Origin: Sternotherus odoratus
Taxonomy: Eukaryota > Chordata > Testudines > Kinosternidae
Length of the DNA: 64,000 bases
Direction of reading: 5' to 3'
Assembly (NCBI GenBank): GCA_032164245.1
Contig: JAVMKO010000003.1
Coordinates: 34,409,390-34,473,389 of the forward strand
The notes beneath the pieces are model-generated. The model made no database searches. It was not told where the DNA came from and was given only the letters and a program-made list of their open reading frames with translations. Positions 34,501 to 46,659 of this stretch are shown one piece after another. The stretch's first letter is position 1. Each line of letters begins with the position of its first letter. The position numbers and the translations under genes were made by a program.

Positions 34501-34985
34501 CATTGTCTTAGCTGTCCATCCAAGCACTGATATTGCACCCATCAATACAGAATCTGAGAGCTTCTACTGTCAGGTAAATTTACAGGTAGTTTATGGCTGC
34601 CTTTGCTCTTAGAAAATTGGCATTTTTAGGCTGCTAGCTAAATGAATGCTTAGAACATATAGACAGTATTGCTTGACAATCTTCAGAGAACTAAGTGCCT
34701 CTAAACCTATTGGAGGAATTAACAAAATTAAATATACAGTTCAATGGCTGAAGAAGTATGTCTTGGAATGGATGGACTATCAAAGTTAAACTGTTTTTCA
34801 CCTACTTATACATTAAAGACAAAAATGTAAATCAATGTGACATTAAGGATGTGTTTTTAAATGTGCTAAATCAGGAAGTAGTGAGTTATAGTTCTCATGG
34901 CAACTATAATTCAATCAATCCCCTTCTCCCTATGTGGCATTTGTTTATACCAGTTAAATCTTTGGTGAGCTTAAACACAAAAAGG
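31508..34985. other. AT-rich non-coding DNA, about 3.5 kb
   Basis: No exon or RNA gene. A decayed MITE-like phrase lies near 32210-32275 ('gagctacactgatttacacc', 'ggggatttggccca'). T-rich and A-rich runs are frequent at 32820-33700. The remaining frames are short and domain-free. Confidence 0.45.
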
Positions 34986-35107
34986 TAGCTTACAAGAAGT
35001 GAAAACTTGGTCAGAAGACTAGGGAGGAGTATTAAAATATTGCTCGAGCATGCAGAGGTGTAATCAGAAAGGCCAAAACACAACTGGAGTTGTAGCTGGC
35101 AAGGAAT

Positions 35108-35353
35108 GTGGAGGGTAACAAGAAGGGTTTCTACAGGCACGTTAGCAACAAGAAAAAGGTCAGGGAAAATGTGGGACCCTTACTGAATGGGGGAGGCAAC
35201 CTAGTGACAGATGATCTGGAAAAAGGTGACGTACTCAATGCTTTTTTTGCCTCCATCTTCACAGACAAGGTCAGCTCCCACACTGCTGACCTGGGAAACA
35301 CAATATTGGGAGGAGGTGAGCAGCCCTCTTTGACGAAACAACAGGTTACGGAC
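35108..35353 (+). pseudogene. CR1 ORF2 fragment upstream of the reverse transcriptase core
   Basis: The frame reads [20 protein letters not shown], then [20 protein letters not shown] and [15 protein letters not shown], the segment of CR1 ORF2 that leads into the polymerase. It is intact up to the LTR insertion. The ATG at 35108 is internal to ORF2 and not a real start, since CR1 similarity continues upstream ('IRKAKTQLEL' at about 35064). Confidence 0.9.
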
Positions 35354-36118
35354 TGTCATAAGTATGAAGTAGCTTAGAATTACTGTTTTACCTGTGAAGA
35401 GTTAACCCAGAGAGGGAGATGACGTAATCAATGGGGAACAAAAGAAGAGGGTTTTACTTTCACTTTGTTCCCAGGTTTTTCTCTCGGTCTGTCTCCTCGG
35501 CTTCTAGAAGTCTACCTGTGGTTCCCCTGGCTAGGGGAGGAATCATACTTATGTTTCTATTCTACATTTCTATAATCTTCTAACAAAATTAAGCCTAGCA
35601 GTCTGTATCACTTGTTAATTGGTCCACGGGTTGCTTTGCTGTTAGCTAGCAGTGGAGAAATTCCATGGGTGGGGGTCAATGAGGCTTGTGTGATGCAAGG
35701 ATTTTATTCTCTATTGATTTCTGTACCAGGGATTTGTACTTCTTCTGTTCCTTTTTATTAAAATCTTTCTTTTAAGAATTTGACTGTTGTTCCCATTGGA
35801 TCGATCCTGGTTTGGATTAGGCACATCTCACAGCAAGTGAGGGTTTGTGGTCCTTGTTCTCGAATCTCTCACAAGAAAAGGGGGGGAGAGATTTGGGGGG
35901 TGTTACTATTGAGGTTCCAATTTACCCTACCCCATGGTTTTGGGGGGCTCAAATTGGTGGTGGCAGCATTTTCCAAGCCCCAACTGGAGAAGTTTGAGTT
36001 TTGGGGGAAAAGTTTTAACCTAAGCTGGTATAATAAGCTTGGGGGGTTATTTCTTCTTTCATGTGGGGTCCCCACATCTTTACCCTAGAGTTCAGAGTGG
36101 GGGAATAGACCCATGACA
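35354..36118 (+). mobile_element. Solo LTR, 765 bp, inserted in CR1 with 5-bp target duplication
   Basis: It begins TGTCATAAGTATGAAG and ends ...gggaatagacccatgaca, with TG...CA borders. The flanks are CGGAC (35349-35353) and CCGAC (36119-36123), a 5-bp target duplication with one substitution. A likely polyadenylation signal, ATTAAA, sits at 35757-35762. It shares its 3' third and start with the LTR at 30709-31507. No gag, pol or env lies inside; a solo LTR left by recombination between two LTRs is the simplest reading. The 102-codon frame at 35780-36088 is a chance frame in the LTR. Confidence 0.92.
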
Positions 36119-36123
36119 CCGAC

Positions 36124-37530
36124 TATTTAGAAAAGCTGGACATGCACGAGTGGTCCAGATCTCATGCATGCAAGGGCACTGAGGGAAATGGCTAATGTGT
36201 TTGCAGAGCCATTGGTCATTATCTCTGAAAACTCGTGGCAATCGAGGAAGGTCCTGGAATTCTGGAAAAATATATCGGTAGTTCCCATCTTTAAAAAAGA
36301 GACGGAGAACCCGGAGAAGTACAGACCAGTCAGCCTCACCTTATAGCCTCACCAGCCTATAGTCCCTGGAAAAATCACGAAGCAGGTCCTCGAGGAAACC
36401 CTTTTGAAGCACTTGGAGAAGAGGAAGGTGATCAGAAACAGTCAACATGGATTCACCAAGGGCAAGTGATGCCTGACCAACCTGATTGCCTTCTATGATG
36501 AAATAACTGGCTCTGTGGATCTGGGGTAAGAAGTGGATGTGATATATCTTGACTTTAGCAAAGCTTTTGATAGAGTCTCCCACAATACTTTTGCCAGCAA
36601 GTTAAAAAAGTATGAACCAGATGAATGGACTATTCAGTGGATACAAAGTGATCTAGATTGTCAGGCTCAATGGGTAGTGATGAAAGCCTCAATGTCTAGT
36701 GGGCAGCCAGTATCAAGCAGAGCGCCCCAGGGGTCACTCCTGGGTTTTGTTCAACACCTTTATTAATGATCTGGATAATGGGATAGATTTCACCCTCAGC
36801 AAGTTTGCATATGACACTGGGGAGGGGTATATATGATGGAAGGTAAGGATAGGGTCCAGAGTGACCTAGACAAATTGGAACATTGGGATAAAAGAAATCT
36901 GAGAAGGTTCAACAAGGACAAGTGCAGAGTTCTGCATTTAGGATGGAAGAATCCCATGTACCGCTAAAGGCGGGGCACTGACTGGCTAAGCAGCAGTTCT
37001 GCAGAAAAGGATATAGGGATTACAGAAGATGAGAAGCTGGATATGAGTCAGCAGTGTGCCATTGTTGCCAAGAAGGATAATGGCATGTTGGGATGCCTTA
37101 ATAGGAGCATTTCTTGCAGATCGAGGGAAGTAATTATTCCCCTCTATTTGGCATTGATGAGGCCTCATCTGGAGTATTGTGTCCAGTTTTGGGCCACACT
37201 CTACAAGAAGGATGTAGAAAAATTTGAGAGAGTCCAGTGGAGGTCAACAAAAACGTTTTGGGGCTGGAGCACACAACTTACGAGGAGAGGAGGAACTGGG
37301 CTTGTTTAGTCTGCAGAAAAGAAAAGTGAGGCAGGATTTCATAGCAGTATACAACTACTTCAAGAGGGGTTCCAAAGAGAACAAGAAGCAATGGTGGTGG
37401 AGGTCTAGGTTAGATATTAGGAAAAACTATTTCTCTAGGAGGGTGGTGAAGCACTGGAATGGGTTACCTAGGAAGGTGGTGGAATCTCCATCCTTAGAGG
37501 TTTCTAAGGCCTGGCTTCACAAGCCATGAC
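36124..37530 (+). pseudogene. CR1 ORF2 remnant, reverse transcriptase with broken catalytic motif
   Basis: The polymerase motifs appear in order across several frames: 'VVPIFKKETENPEKYRPVSL', 'NSQHGFTKGK' followed by a stop, then 'VDVIYLDFSKAFDRVSHN' (first catalytic Asp intact), 'SSRAPQGSLLG', and at 36801-36818 KFAYDT where CR1 has KFADDT. Loss of one of the two active-site aspartates would kill the enzyme. After that come '[18 protein letters not shown]' in part, '[20 protein letters not shown]' and '[11 protein letters not shown]'. Stops and frameshifts occur throughout, so this is a dead copy. Confidence 0.93.
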
Positions 37531-37630
37531 TGGGATGATTTAGTTGATATTAGTCCTTCTTTGAGCAGGAGGTTGAACTAGATGACCTCCTGAGGTCTCT
37601 TCCAAGCCTAATCTTCTATGATTCTATCAT

Positions 37631-40600
37631 TATATCTTGTGTTATTATTATATGTGTATGTATTTATTTGAAGGACTGATGTGATTTCATAAATGAATAC
37701 TCTCCTCTATAGGGTCCAATCCCTGCTTATCTAAACTCTGACAGACCATCCTATTGTGTGTTCATGTAATTTTCCTCACCTCAGTAAGTGATTAGATTAG
37801 TGAGATTGTGTTGTGTGTGAAGTATGCAATTTTGAAAGATTTAAAGATTGAACTGTCCGCACTCACCTTGGGGAGTGCTTGCCTGAACACTTCCCTTGAC
37901 TTCATTGGAATTCAGATGCAGCTATTCAGGTGTGCTCCACCACTTCATTAAGGCTTCCACTAGCCAGACCTTTGTTATGTATTGTTCAAGTCATTTCCTC
38001 CAAACCTTGGCCAGCAACACATTGTTCCTTGTAAACTTCATAGTGAATGTGGAAATTTAGCATTTTAAAATTAAACAATTTCTGTTCAAAAATCATATCC
38101 AAACTATTCTATTAACATATAAACCATGTTTTTTTATCCATGCTGATATCTCAACAAAGGCTTAAATGCACCCACCCTTTTGGGATGAGAACAAAAATGT
38201 GGAATTCATGGCATGGGGGAAGGGAAATTCCCCTACTCACAACAGGACAATTTAAGGATGGAGAGGAGCCTTTAACACACATTTCCTTACTGTTATGTGA
38301 TGTAAGAGACTTCATTTACCTTACTTTACTATAGATGTGATGATTTACCTTAACCTTACTTTAATGTAGATGTGATGATTTTTAGTTTACAAAATACTTG
38401 ATGGAAAAACATGAAACGCTCTAATAATTCAGGCCATTAACACTCTAAATGGTAACAGCTCATTTTCAAAACACGTCTCATCTGTTTTAATCATTTTATA
38501 AAATAAATAAATAAAAATAGTCCAAAGCACTTAGTGTCATTACTCACTATCAGGCTATTCAATTTCACAATTTCAGTTGGAATCATTTTTAGTTATAGTA
38601 ATGTTACATCTGAAGCTACAGAGGCTCAATATTTTTGCTCTCTTTACTTTAATGCCCACAAATAACTATAAAACAAATTTTATTATGAAACAAAATTAAT
38701 ATTAATTTCTCCTGTGTTAGGACCGATTGTGTCAAGTTTCATCTTACAATGAAATTTGACTGAGCTATCAACATTTGAAAAAGTAAATTTATAATAATAA
38801 TGGAAATGTGGGCATTGCTATAAAGTAGCATATTGAGATATTGTAAAGTTGATTTATTTGGAAATGTCTTTAATATGCTATATAGTGATCAGTCACTTCA
38901 AGATAAATAGAGCGTAACGTCTGGTCTACATCTGAAAGTGCATTTCTCACACTCTGTGTTTACAAAACCAGTGTGGAAAGGATTCAGCATACTGTGCAGA
39001 AAAGAGCACAGAGCTCAACAGCACAAGCAAACTGTTACATCTTCCCTGAACTGAGCACTGGTGACTAGAGAGGGAAACAGAGTGGACAGTGCTTATGGGC
39101 TTACATGCAGTCTACTGATGAAAATCATAAGAGCTCTTGCAGCAGCCATATTTTAGGATTCCAGCTACTCAGGATGCCAACCAAGAAGAGAGACTCACTC
39201 AGTTGTGATCAAATTCTGCACTCAGAAAGAACCGCGATTAGGAGCAACTTCAGGGCCCATCCTTAATGAGCCCACTTCCAAAAGTTCTAAGGCAAAGTTT
39301 CACTAAAAGCCATCTGCTTCATGCAGTGTTAGGAATAGCTTTTTTTTTATTATTTTTTTGCCAGTGCATAAGCCGTCCAGACCTCCTTCCCTCATCTTAT
39401 TTCAATTGATTGGATTGTAAGAGTAACAAAATATCCACAATCAAAGGCCCTATTGGGTGCTCTGCTGTGCTTTCATTAGGACTAAATGAACAGAACCATT
39501 GAGCACTGAGTTTGTGTGTTATTGGGTACCTTATGATTACCTATGGGGAATTAGAGACCACTATGCAGTCAACTCTGACATTATCCCTAACAAAATGTAA
39601 ATGATACTTCCCTCCTCTTATTCTCCATCAAGTACTGTAATCTCAAACCGGCTGCTTCCCAAAAGCATTTTCTAGACAGAAAGAAAAGTAGGCACATGTT
39701 TGCAGTTACCATCATTACTCTCTGGTCAGTCAAAAAGTGATGCACGTATTAAATGAAGTTGTATTTCCTATTATTTTATTTGAATAGTATAGATTAAGCA
39801 TACTGCTTACTCTAGCACCACCACATCCCATAGAATTTTACATCCACCGTCCACACATACAGAGGAAATTTTAGCCAGACAGCTCCTATTAAAGCCAATG
39901 GTAGTCAAGCAACTCTGAATATGCACATGACAGGGTACTACAGTCATATTACTTTGTCTTTCCATGCAATGACTGAACATCAAAATAAGCTACAAAAGAT
40001 ATAGATTTCTAAATCAGTTCAGCATTTAGTTTTGAGCTTTCAGTGTAATTAACAGCCCCTTGTACAAATGTTGCAGCCAGGCTGAAATTTAGGGATAATA
40101 TTTATGGAAGTGAGCACAAGCTGAGTTTAGTTATTCTGCAAACTATATCCAAGAAGAGCTACAGGATTTAGCTAAATTCCTTTTATACTCAGTGCAGCCA
40201 AATCCGGTCTTTGCTTTACTGGGTGGGACACAGAAGAAACAATCTAACTAGACCACATATCACAAGAGGTAAAAGCAAACTTCCGTATCAAAGCCATTCT
40301 GATATATATGCAAAGCTCCACTAGATCAGAAAAACAACAGTTTACATTATATTGGGTTTTTAAAAAAAAGATTTATAAAACATACTGCTGGGTGCTGCCA
40401 GTGTCCTTAACACTGTACAGTATAAAGACCAAGACAGGAGTCTTGTCTCAAATTACAGAGACTGTACTCATCATAAATCAGTGGACCAGAGAAGATCCAA
40501 TATCACAGCAAAGATTGTGTCCCCCTAGAAAAACAATTAGCATTTTTGGTGGATTAATAGGGCAATGAATCTGTGAGGTACAGTATACCTAGTATATAAA

Positions 40601-41834
40601 CTTGGAGTTTTCTTTAATAATTATATCAATAGCATAAGTGGTTGGAAAATTAAAACATTTTTCAGGAAAATTATGTAAAATATGGCCAGTTTTTGAGAAA
40701 AATGTTGTTCAACAAGCTCTAATCAATGCTCCTTTTAAAAAATGTTATGAACACCCTTATTCCCAGTGCCTCATTCAAGTACCTGTGTTGGAAACTTCAG
40801 AACTACGGTGGGAGAAGAGAAATCCCCGTGCCCCCAACCCCCCCAAAAAATCAAAGCAGGATGCAAGCCACTTTGCAGAGGCTACTTAGCTCAATGTTTG
40901 AAGTGCTTTGTGGCCCTTTTCAAGGGGAGAGGACAGAGGAATTCTTGTAACCAAATATCATGCATCCCAGCCTGCCTGGACCCCACTGCCATCATCACTT
41001 TGTGTACTGACAAAGGAAACCATAATATCAGAGCCATCTGTGCGGTCTCCTTAAATGCTGCCCTTCCACTGAACAACAGAACTCCATCACTTCCACTGCC
41101 ACAAGGGAGTAGGGGAAAACTAACACCCTGTTCCCTATAGGCCTCTAAGACACTGACCTGCATTGAAGGTTGTGCAGAGCCATTGCACCCACAGGGTATG
41201 TGCAGATACTTCTACCTTGAAGGGATGCTGTTGGCTACAGTTACAGCTAGCAAAATTACCATGTCTCATCCCTGGTTCCTTGAAGTGGGGAAACACTGCT
41301 AATGGTTCTAACCTTACACAAGATAAGTACAAAGGCCGGGTCTTTCACCAGCCCTTGCATAGAAAGGTTGGGAAGACTCGTTCTGTCCTCTTATGTACTG
41401 TCCCAGTGGCTAGTCACATTCTGATCCATAATAAATAACAGCATGATCTTATTATAAACACCATACTCACAGTGCAGTATTATAAATTTCGGAAGTGTAA
41501 ACCTGATGACTCATCACCACGATTCTGTGGTACTGTATGTATATAGTCACTGTCACTTGTTTATTGTCCCAGCCACACAGAAAGAAAGAGAAGATGTGAG
41601 GGTTTAATTAGGCTGCAGTTTTATTAATTCATCTGGGAACTATCTGACAATAAATCATACACTACAGGTCCATTCTTTCCTTGATCATTTCCATCTATTT
41701 GGGAGGGGGACTATCAGCCTTTTCCCCAGTCCTAGCCCATGGTTGGCACCACACCACCATCTTCATATGGGAGGTAAGCAGAGCTAGGGAAAAGGGAGTT
41801 GTCTCCCTCCTGTACCAAACATTAGAAGTCCACC
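37631..41834. other. AT-rich non-coding DNA, about 4.2 kb
   Basis: No exon, RNA gene or repeat that I can name. A short direct duplication, 'ccttactttactatagatgtgatgattt' against 'ccttactttaatgtagatgtgatgattt' (about 38319-38381), is visible. Three overlapping frames at 40638-41140 are Pro/Lys/Ser-rich with no domain. Confidence 0.5.
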
Positions 41835-41835
41835 T

Positions 41836-41849
41836 CCCCCCCCCCCCCC
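41836..41849. repeat. Poly-C tract
   Basis: Run of about 14 C. Confidence 0.9.
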
Positions 41850-44800
41850 AGTTTCCTTACAGGATGCCTTCCCCTAAATCCACTTCCAATTCTAGTTTAT
41901 CAGGGAACTTGACTCCCTAAGGATCAAGTACCTGTTCTGGACTCCAGCTACCTGCTAAATTGTAGCAACTTGAACTTACCTCCTGATCTACTCAATTGGG
42001 TCCCTCCGATGCGGTGGGGAAGGTGACAAAAACCCATGCCATCCCAGCCAATCTGGCAGTGAGGGAAAAAGTCTTTCCCAGTCCTAAAACAAGTGACTAG
42101 TACAATGGCCACAGCAGGCCATAAAACCCAGCACTACTCTGATCCCATGGGCCAGAGGGTGGGTGCTACTCTTCTGGGACAAAAGGCAGTTTTGTCTGGC
42201 TGGAACACACTATAAATACCCTCTCTCCCGCAGGTGACCATTGGTCAGTGGCACATCTGAGCCACTTCCAGTACACTGCTGGCTCAGATGATAACCCATC
42301 CCACCAGTCCTTCCCATCTTAGTTCAAAGGAGGTGGAAACCCTGAAGGAGTCCTGACCCCTTTTCTTCCCATTGGTCAGACTAAGTCCTCCTGCATTCAA
42401 GATTAAATGAAGTTCATTTCTGCCAATGCTAATACATCATCTTTCAGTATTCACATCAAATTTCTCTTATACGTGCTTATCTGTAGCTCATATTATACTA
42501 TTAACAATAATGCATTTTTAGTGGACATAATATTAATCCACAGTAATCACTGTATGTATGGTGATACCAGAAAGCTATAAAGCTTGGGGAAATAATTAAC
42601 TTCATAAAGAACAAACTCTTTTTTTCTCATTTTATTCTTCAATAAACATAAAAATGAATTTTATAGGTGACGAATGTGCTTGTAAGTAAAATCGTGTTAA
42701 AGGATCTTCTCTGCTTACTAAGTTATTGTTTTACATATTTTATCCACAATTTTATTGCTGAGGATGAGCAATTGACTTATGCAATTGTATCAAGTAAATG
42801 CTTTTCTTCTGCAGAAGAAGAAGAGAGAGGAAAAATATTTTTACTAGATGGTTTGCTTTCCTTGACAGGGATGCACAACAGTGCAGTAGCTAACACCTGG
42901 GAATGGTGGTTTTGAAAGTGTTCATTTTGGTCCTAAAATTGAGGGAGGCAGAAGAAATTACAATCAGAAATTGCAAGTGCACACTTCAAGCAGTAATTTG
43001 TACGTTATTCACTCAACAGATTTCAGGTGGTAACAAATCATACATCAGCTATTTTGTTCTGGTATTTCATGCTGTTGAGAATCCAAACTTCATGTGCATA
43101 TTTCTTCTGTCTCACTTAACAATGAGGATTTCCATCTGAGGCTTTAATTCATCACTTGGTTTATGTACGTAGTTCTAAAGCCTTCAGCGTTCCTCGGCAA
43201 TACACTAAATAATATACAAGATGGCAGGGCTGTTTTAAGTAACTCTGCTCTGTAATAGTCTTCTTTTGTACCACACAAACATGTTCGTTTCTCACCCTGA
43301 AAAAGGTAGTCTTGCACTTCAATTACATTCTAGCCTTGTAATTCTGCATGGCTGACATCTGGCAAGCAAAATATATTCCAATCTTGGTCCATGCCAATGA
43401 AATTACTAAACAGATTTTCAATGTTCCCACTCCCCCCATCCAAATAAACAAACAAACCAACCACCACAACTGCAAAATTATTTGGATTGATTCTGAACTA
43501 CAGCATTTGACTGTAGAATCTCTTGGAAAAGAGGCTTCACTACTCTTATAGCACCATCTACTGCCCAATGTGGGCAGAAGCATCGGTGATAGTCAAAAGG
43601 GAGTAGGCTGTTGGTGCTCCTGAACAGAGATAGTTGGAATATGGAAACCACCATGGAAACATAGGATGGGAGAAGGACAATTAGGAATTATTCAAATCTT
43701 TTAAGACTTGAAAATAAAGCATGTCTATGGTGAGCACCTATTTTAATATTTTTCATTCTGAATGCAAAATGTCACAGTGATTAACAATTGATGATTATCC
43801 AAGTTCAAACCATGATCTGCTGTGGACTATGTTTCGTTTTAGCTTATTTAGAATGAAAAAAACCAACAAAATTTGTTTCCCCAGCAGGCTTTTCTATCTA
43901 CCGTATATTTGCCATTTCTTTCACCTTTGATTAAGGACTTCATAAAAATAATACTGTAGGAACTGTAGCAATGCCACCCAAAAACAGTGAAGTATTTCCT
44001 ATGCAGTTTCACTAAACAGAAAATGAATGAAGTGTGTGTGTGGGGGGGGGGGAGTACAGTAAGTTTAGTTCAGCTTGAACTGGTGGCAAACTTGGGACTA
44101 CAAATGGTTTTGGAATAAATTTTCCTGATGGGTAATAACATGAATTTCACTAAATATACAGAATACTTTTAGAATACAGCTTCTAAGTCATCCATAGCTT
44201 TGATACAAATTTACCTTCCAACACAACAAAAATGTTCACAGTACAATCATTTCTTCTTTATAACATAATTAGGTGCAATACCATGACATCAGGATTCACA
44301 AGAAGTTGCTGAAAACAGCTGTTCACAGTATTGATGCCTGGAAAATACATAGTACTGAATAAGAGTCCAAAAGTAACCATTGCAAAACAAACATACACAC
44401 ACACACACACATATATACATACTATGCACTTCGCTTGATACAACGGTTTCTCAGCTACATGAATCTCATGGACTAACTGAACAAGTTACATATGCACCAT
44501 ATAGTGTATTTGCTTAGTCACATTGTCTGGTACGTATTATATTTTATTGTTTATTACATTCTAATTAAACATGGTCAGCCTTGGTTCATATCATTTTTTT
44601 TCACATATACTGCAATCCTATAGTGAAATTAGCATTCAGTACTGAGGAAAACACAATGCCTTGCATTTTGAGTATGTTGAAATTTGCATGTTGTCTTTCA
44701 GTGTATTAATTTCTATGACAACAGCTGTGATTCTCTCCCTATTAGTTACAATACTAGTTCACATCTGGAATCACATCACTTCATTCTCAGAGAATTTAAA

Positions 44801-45415
44801 TCTCAGGGAGACTTCAATTCAAGCATTACAACTTAAGAACAGAGGACCATTTATCAGGGACACACTCGGAAAAGGGGAAACCAAGGGCCCGAAAGCAATC
44901 AATTTAAGTGGATTTGGTCCAAAAAAATCAGTTAGTTGAACATTATATGAAAATGACATTATACTTTGTTTCCAGATTTCATTTAACGTTTAACAAGGAA
45001 CACTATTGGATGAGAAAGGGAACAGTGTGAAAAAAGCTGCTGAAAAGAACAAAGAAAGTACATGGTTTCCAAATAAAGTCATTTTTTAAATGGCTCCTAC
45101 TTTTAGCAGCCTTAGTGCTACAAAGCTACTGTGCCTTGACTTCCAATTTTGGTACATTAAATCCTCTGTCTAATCACCTCATTATTTAATAACACCATTC
45201 TACTCAAAAGACTTGGCTTTCTGACAATGGCATAAGAATGAGGGTGAAGCACAGATGAATAAAATATGAAACCAAATCTAAGGAGATCCAAGATGAAATG
45301 TGTATTTGTATTGAAGATTTAAAAGTTTATAGTGAAAGAACATTGCTTCCTGGGTACTGTTTTCTATAGCACTGGAATTTGAAATGATTAACACACCTTT
45401 CCTCACATTGATGTC
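41850..45415. other. Non-coding DNA, about 3.6 kb
   Basis: No exon or nameable element. It includes a G run at 44042-44052 and an (AC)n microsatellite at 44395-44410. The frames at 42667-43139 and 44661-44939 show no domain. Confidence 0.5.
44395..44410. repeat. (AC)n microsatellite followed by (AT)n
   Basis: About eight AC units followed by atatatac. Confidence 0.9.
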
Positions 45416-45427
45416 ATTGCAGTATAT

Positions 45428-45661
45428 CTCTCTCTCTTTGCCCATCACCCCCCAGCCGGGGCATGGGCCACCAACTGGTGTTGGTGTTTCAGTAGCAATT
45501 GGTTCCCTTACGGGGTGGAGTTGCTAGTCCCACGCCCATGTTAAGCCTACAAAACCTGGTATTCCCTGGAGATCTCCCATCCAAGTACTAGCCAGGCCCG
45601 ACCCTGCTTAGCTTCAGAGATCAGACGGGATCGGGCATGTTCAGGGTGGTTTAGTTGTATT
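45428..45661 (-). mobile_element. 5S rRNA-headed retroposon (SINE-like), 234 bp, with 12-bp target duplication
   Basis: On the minus strand the element starts exactly at the first bases of 5S rRNA, carries the whole 5S sequence, continues about 114 bases of unrelated body ('gggactagcaactccacccc', 'gtaagggaaccaattgctac', 'ccatgccccggctgggggg') and ends in (AG)5. The flanks attgcagtatat (45416-45427) and attgcagcatat (45662-45673) match at 11 of 12 bases, a target duplication as left by LINE machinery. A 5S head, an unrelated body and a simple-repeat tail are the layout of 5S-derived SINEs (SINE3 class). The body phrase recalls text I have seen in LINE 5' regions, but I am not certain. Confidence 0.85.
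45542..45661 (-). rRNA. 5S rRNA-derived sequence, pseudogene or SINE head
   Basis: Nearly all of 5S rRNA (about 120 nt) is present on the minus strand. Identity is high from 'accaccctgaac' to 'tgtaggctt': I count about 13 differences over 109 bases against the human 5S sequence as I remember it, and the first 12 bases are more diverged. The internal promoter is recognisable: box A 'aagctaagcagggtcgggc' is intact and box C 'agtacttggatgggaga' is nearly intact. There is no T-run terminator directly after the 3' end (ggcttaac...), so a stand-alone 5S transcript is unlikely and transcription would run on into the body. Confidence 0.9.
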
Positions 45662-45673
45662 ATTGCAGCATAT

Positions 45674-46659
45674 ACAAGACAATTATTATCTAATAAATAG
45701 AAAAAAGACTAATTCATACCCCTAGCAAGGCAATTTAGGTCTTCCTAGATAAAACAATGGGATTACACAAAAGTTAAATCTGAATCATGAGTTGTTATAT
45801 TACATAAGAATGAAGCAACTTAAGTCAAGTAAAGATTTGTTCAGGTTTTTTTCTTATTACATTTTTCACTGCTAAACAAATAGTAAGAAGACAAAAAATG
45901 ACTCTTCGACTGTGGGGTTGAATTTAGACGCTATGTCCTATTATGCGGAGCTTTCAATCTATACAAACAGACAAAATTCAGTCAGTTCACAATGGAAATC
46001 TCAAAGACAATAGACAATTTATTTCTGATCATTGACTCCATTTTGATATGTGCATCACAGAACAAATGAATGTTTAGAAGGAATGTGAAGGGCTGGTAGT
46101 GGCTTGATGGAATAGAACCAGGAGGGTACTCCAGGAACATAAACATGGGAATTTCACACCTTGCTTCAAGCAGTCTATACTCACCCTAGAGTTTCCAAAT
46201 ACACCCTTTCCCAGGTTTGGATTTTTATCACTCGTTCACAAAACTGAGTATAAGCCTTTTACCTATTAGATTTTCCTTGTAGAATCTCCTCTGTCCGTGT
46301 AACAATTCCTTTTCTGCCAAAGGGGCATTCCACCCCCTAATATCTTCTGGTTGGAGATAAAACTAGATCCATCTGCCATCATCAGTCAGTAGCAATTACC
46401 ACCTTTACATTCTATTATTTGAGTTTAAGGTGCCTCAACAAAGGAGTTCTACAATTTTTATGCAAGGTCCTCAAAATGTCCACCCCATTACAGGAAAAAG
46501 CAGAAACCTGTGAAAGAACTTGGAGGTGGGGGATATAGGACATGCACCAACTCTCCAGTGAGAGGGCTTTACAGAAGGTTTAAAGGGGAGCAGGTGACAA
46601 AAGTTCATAAGCAAGCATAAAAAAGTTAAACTTAACAAAGGGTTGGATGTTGTGGGAAG
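45674..46659. other. Non-coding DNA, nothing recognised
   Basis: AT-rich. The 81-codon minus-strand frame at 46471-46716 has no domain. Confidence 0.5.

Larger units (their letters stand above)
34986..37630 (+). mobile_element. CR1 LINE, plus strand, interrupted by an LTR
   Basis: It runs from the linker between endonuclease and reverse transcriptase ('cagaagactagggaggagta', 'gctcgagcatgcagaggtg') to the CR1 3' tail 'atgattctatcatt' at about 37630, and is the longest CR1 copy in the window. The 765-bp LTR at 35354-36118 splits it; joining 35353 to 36124 restores the expected 'ggac / tatttagaaaagctgga' text. The 5' part with the endonuclease is missing. The reading frame is broken by stops and frameshifts. 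Confidence 0.95.

Noticed and set aside
35780..36088. 102-codon frame as a possible retroviral gene
   Set aside because: It lies inside the solo LTR, has no retroviral motif, and LTRs of this family are non-coding.
45542..45661. Functional 5S rRNA gene
   Set aside because: Substitutions throughout, diverged first 12 bases, no T-run terminator, and target duplications around a larger unit indicate a retroposon.
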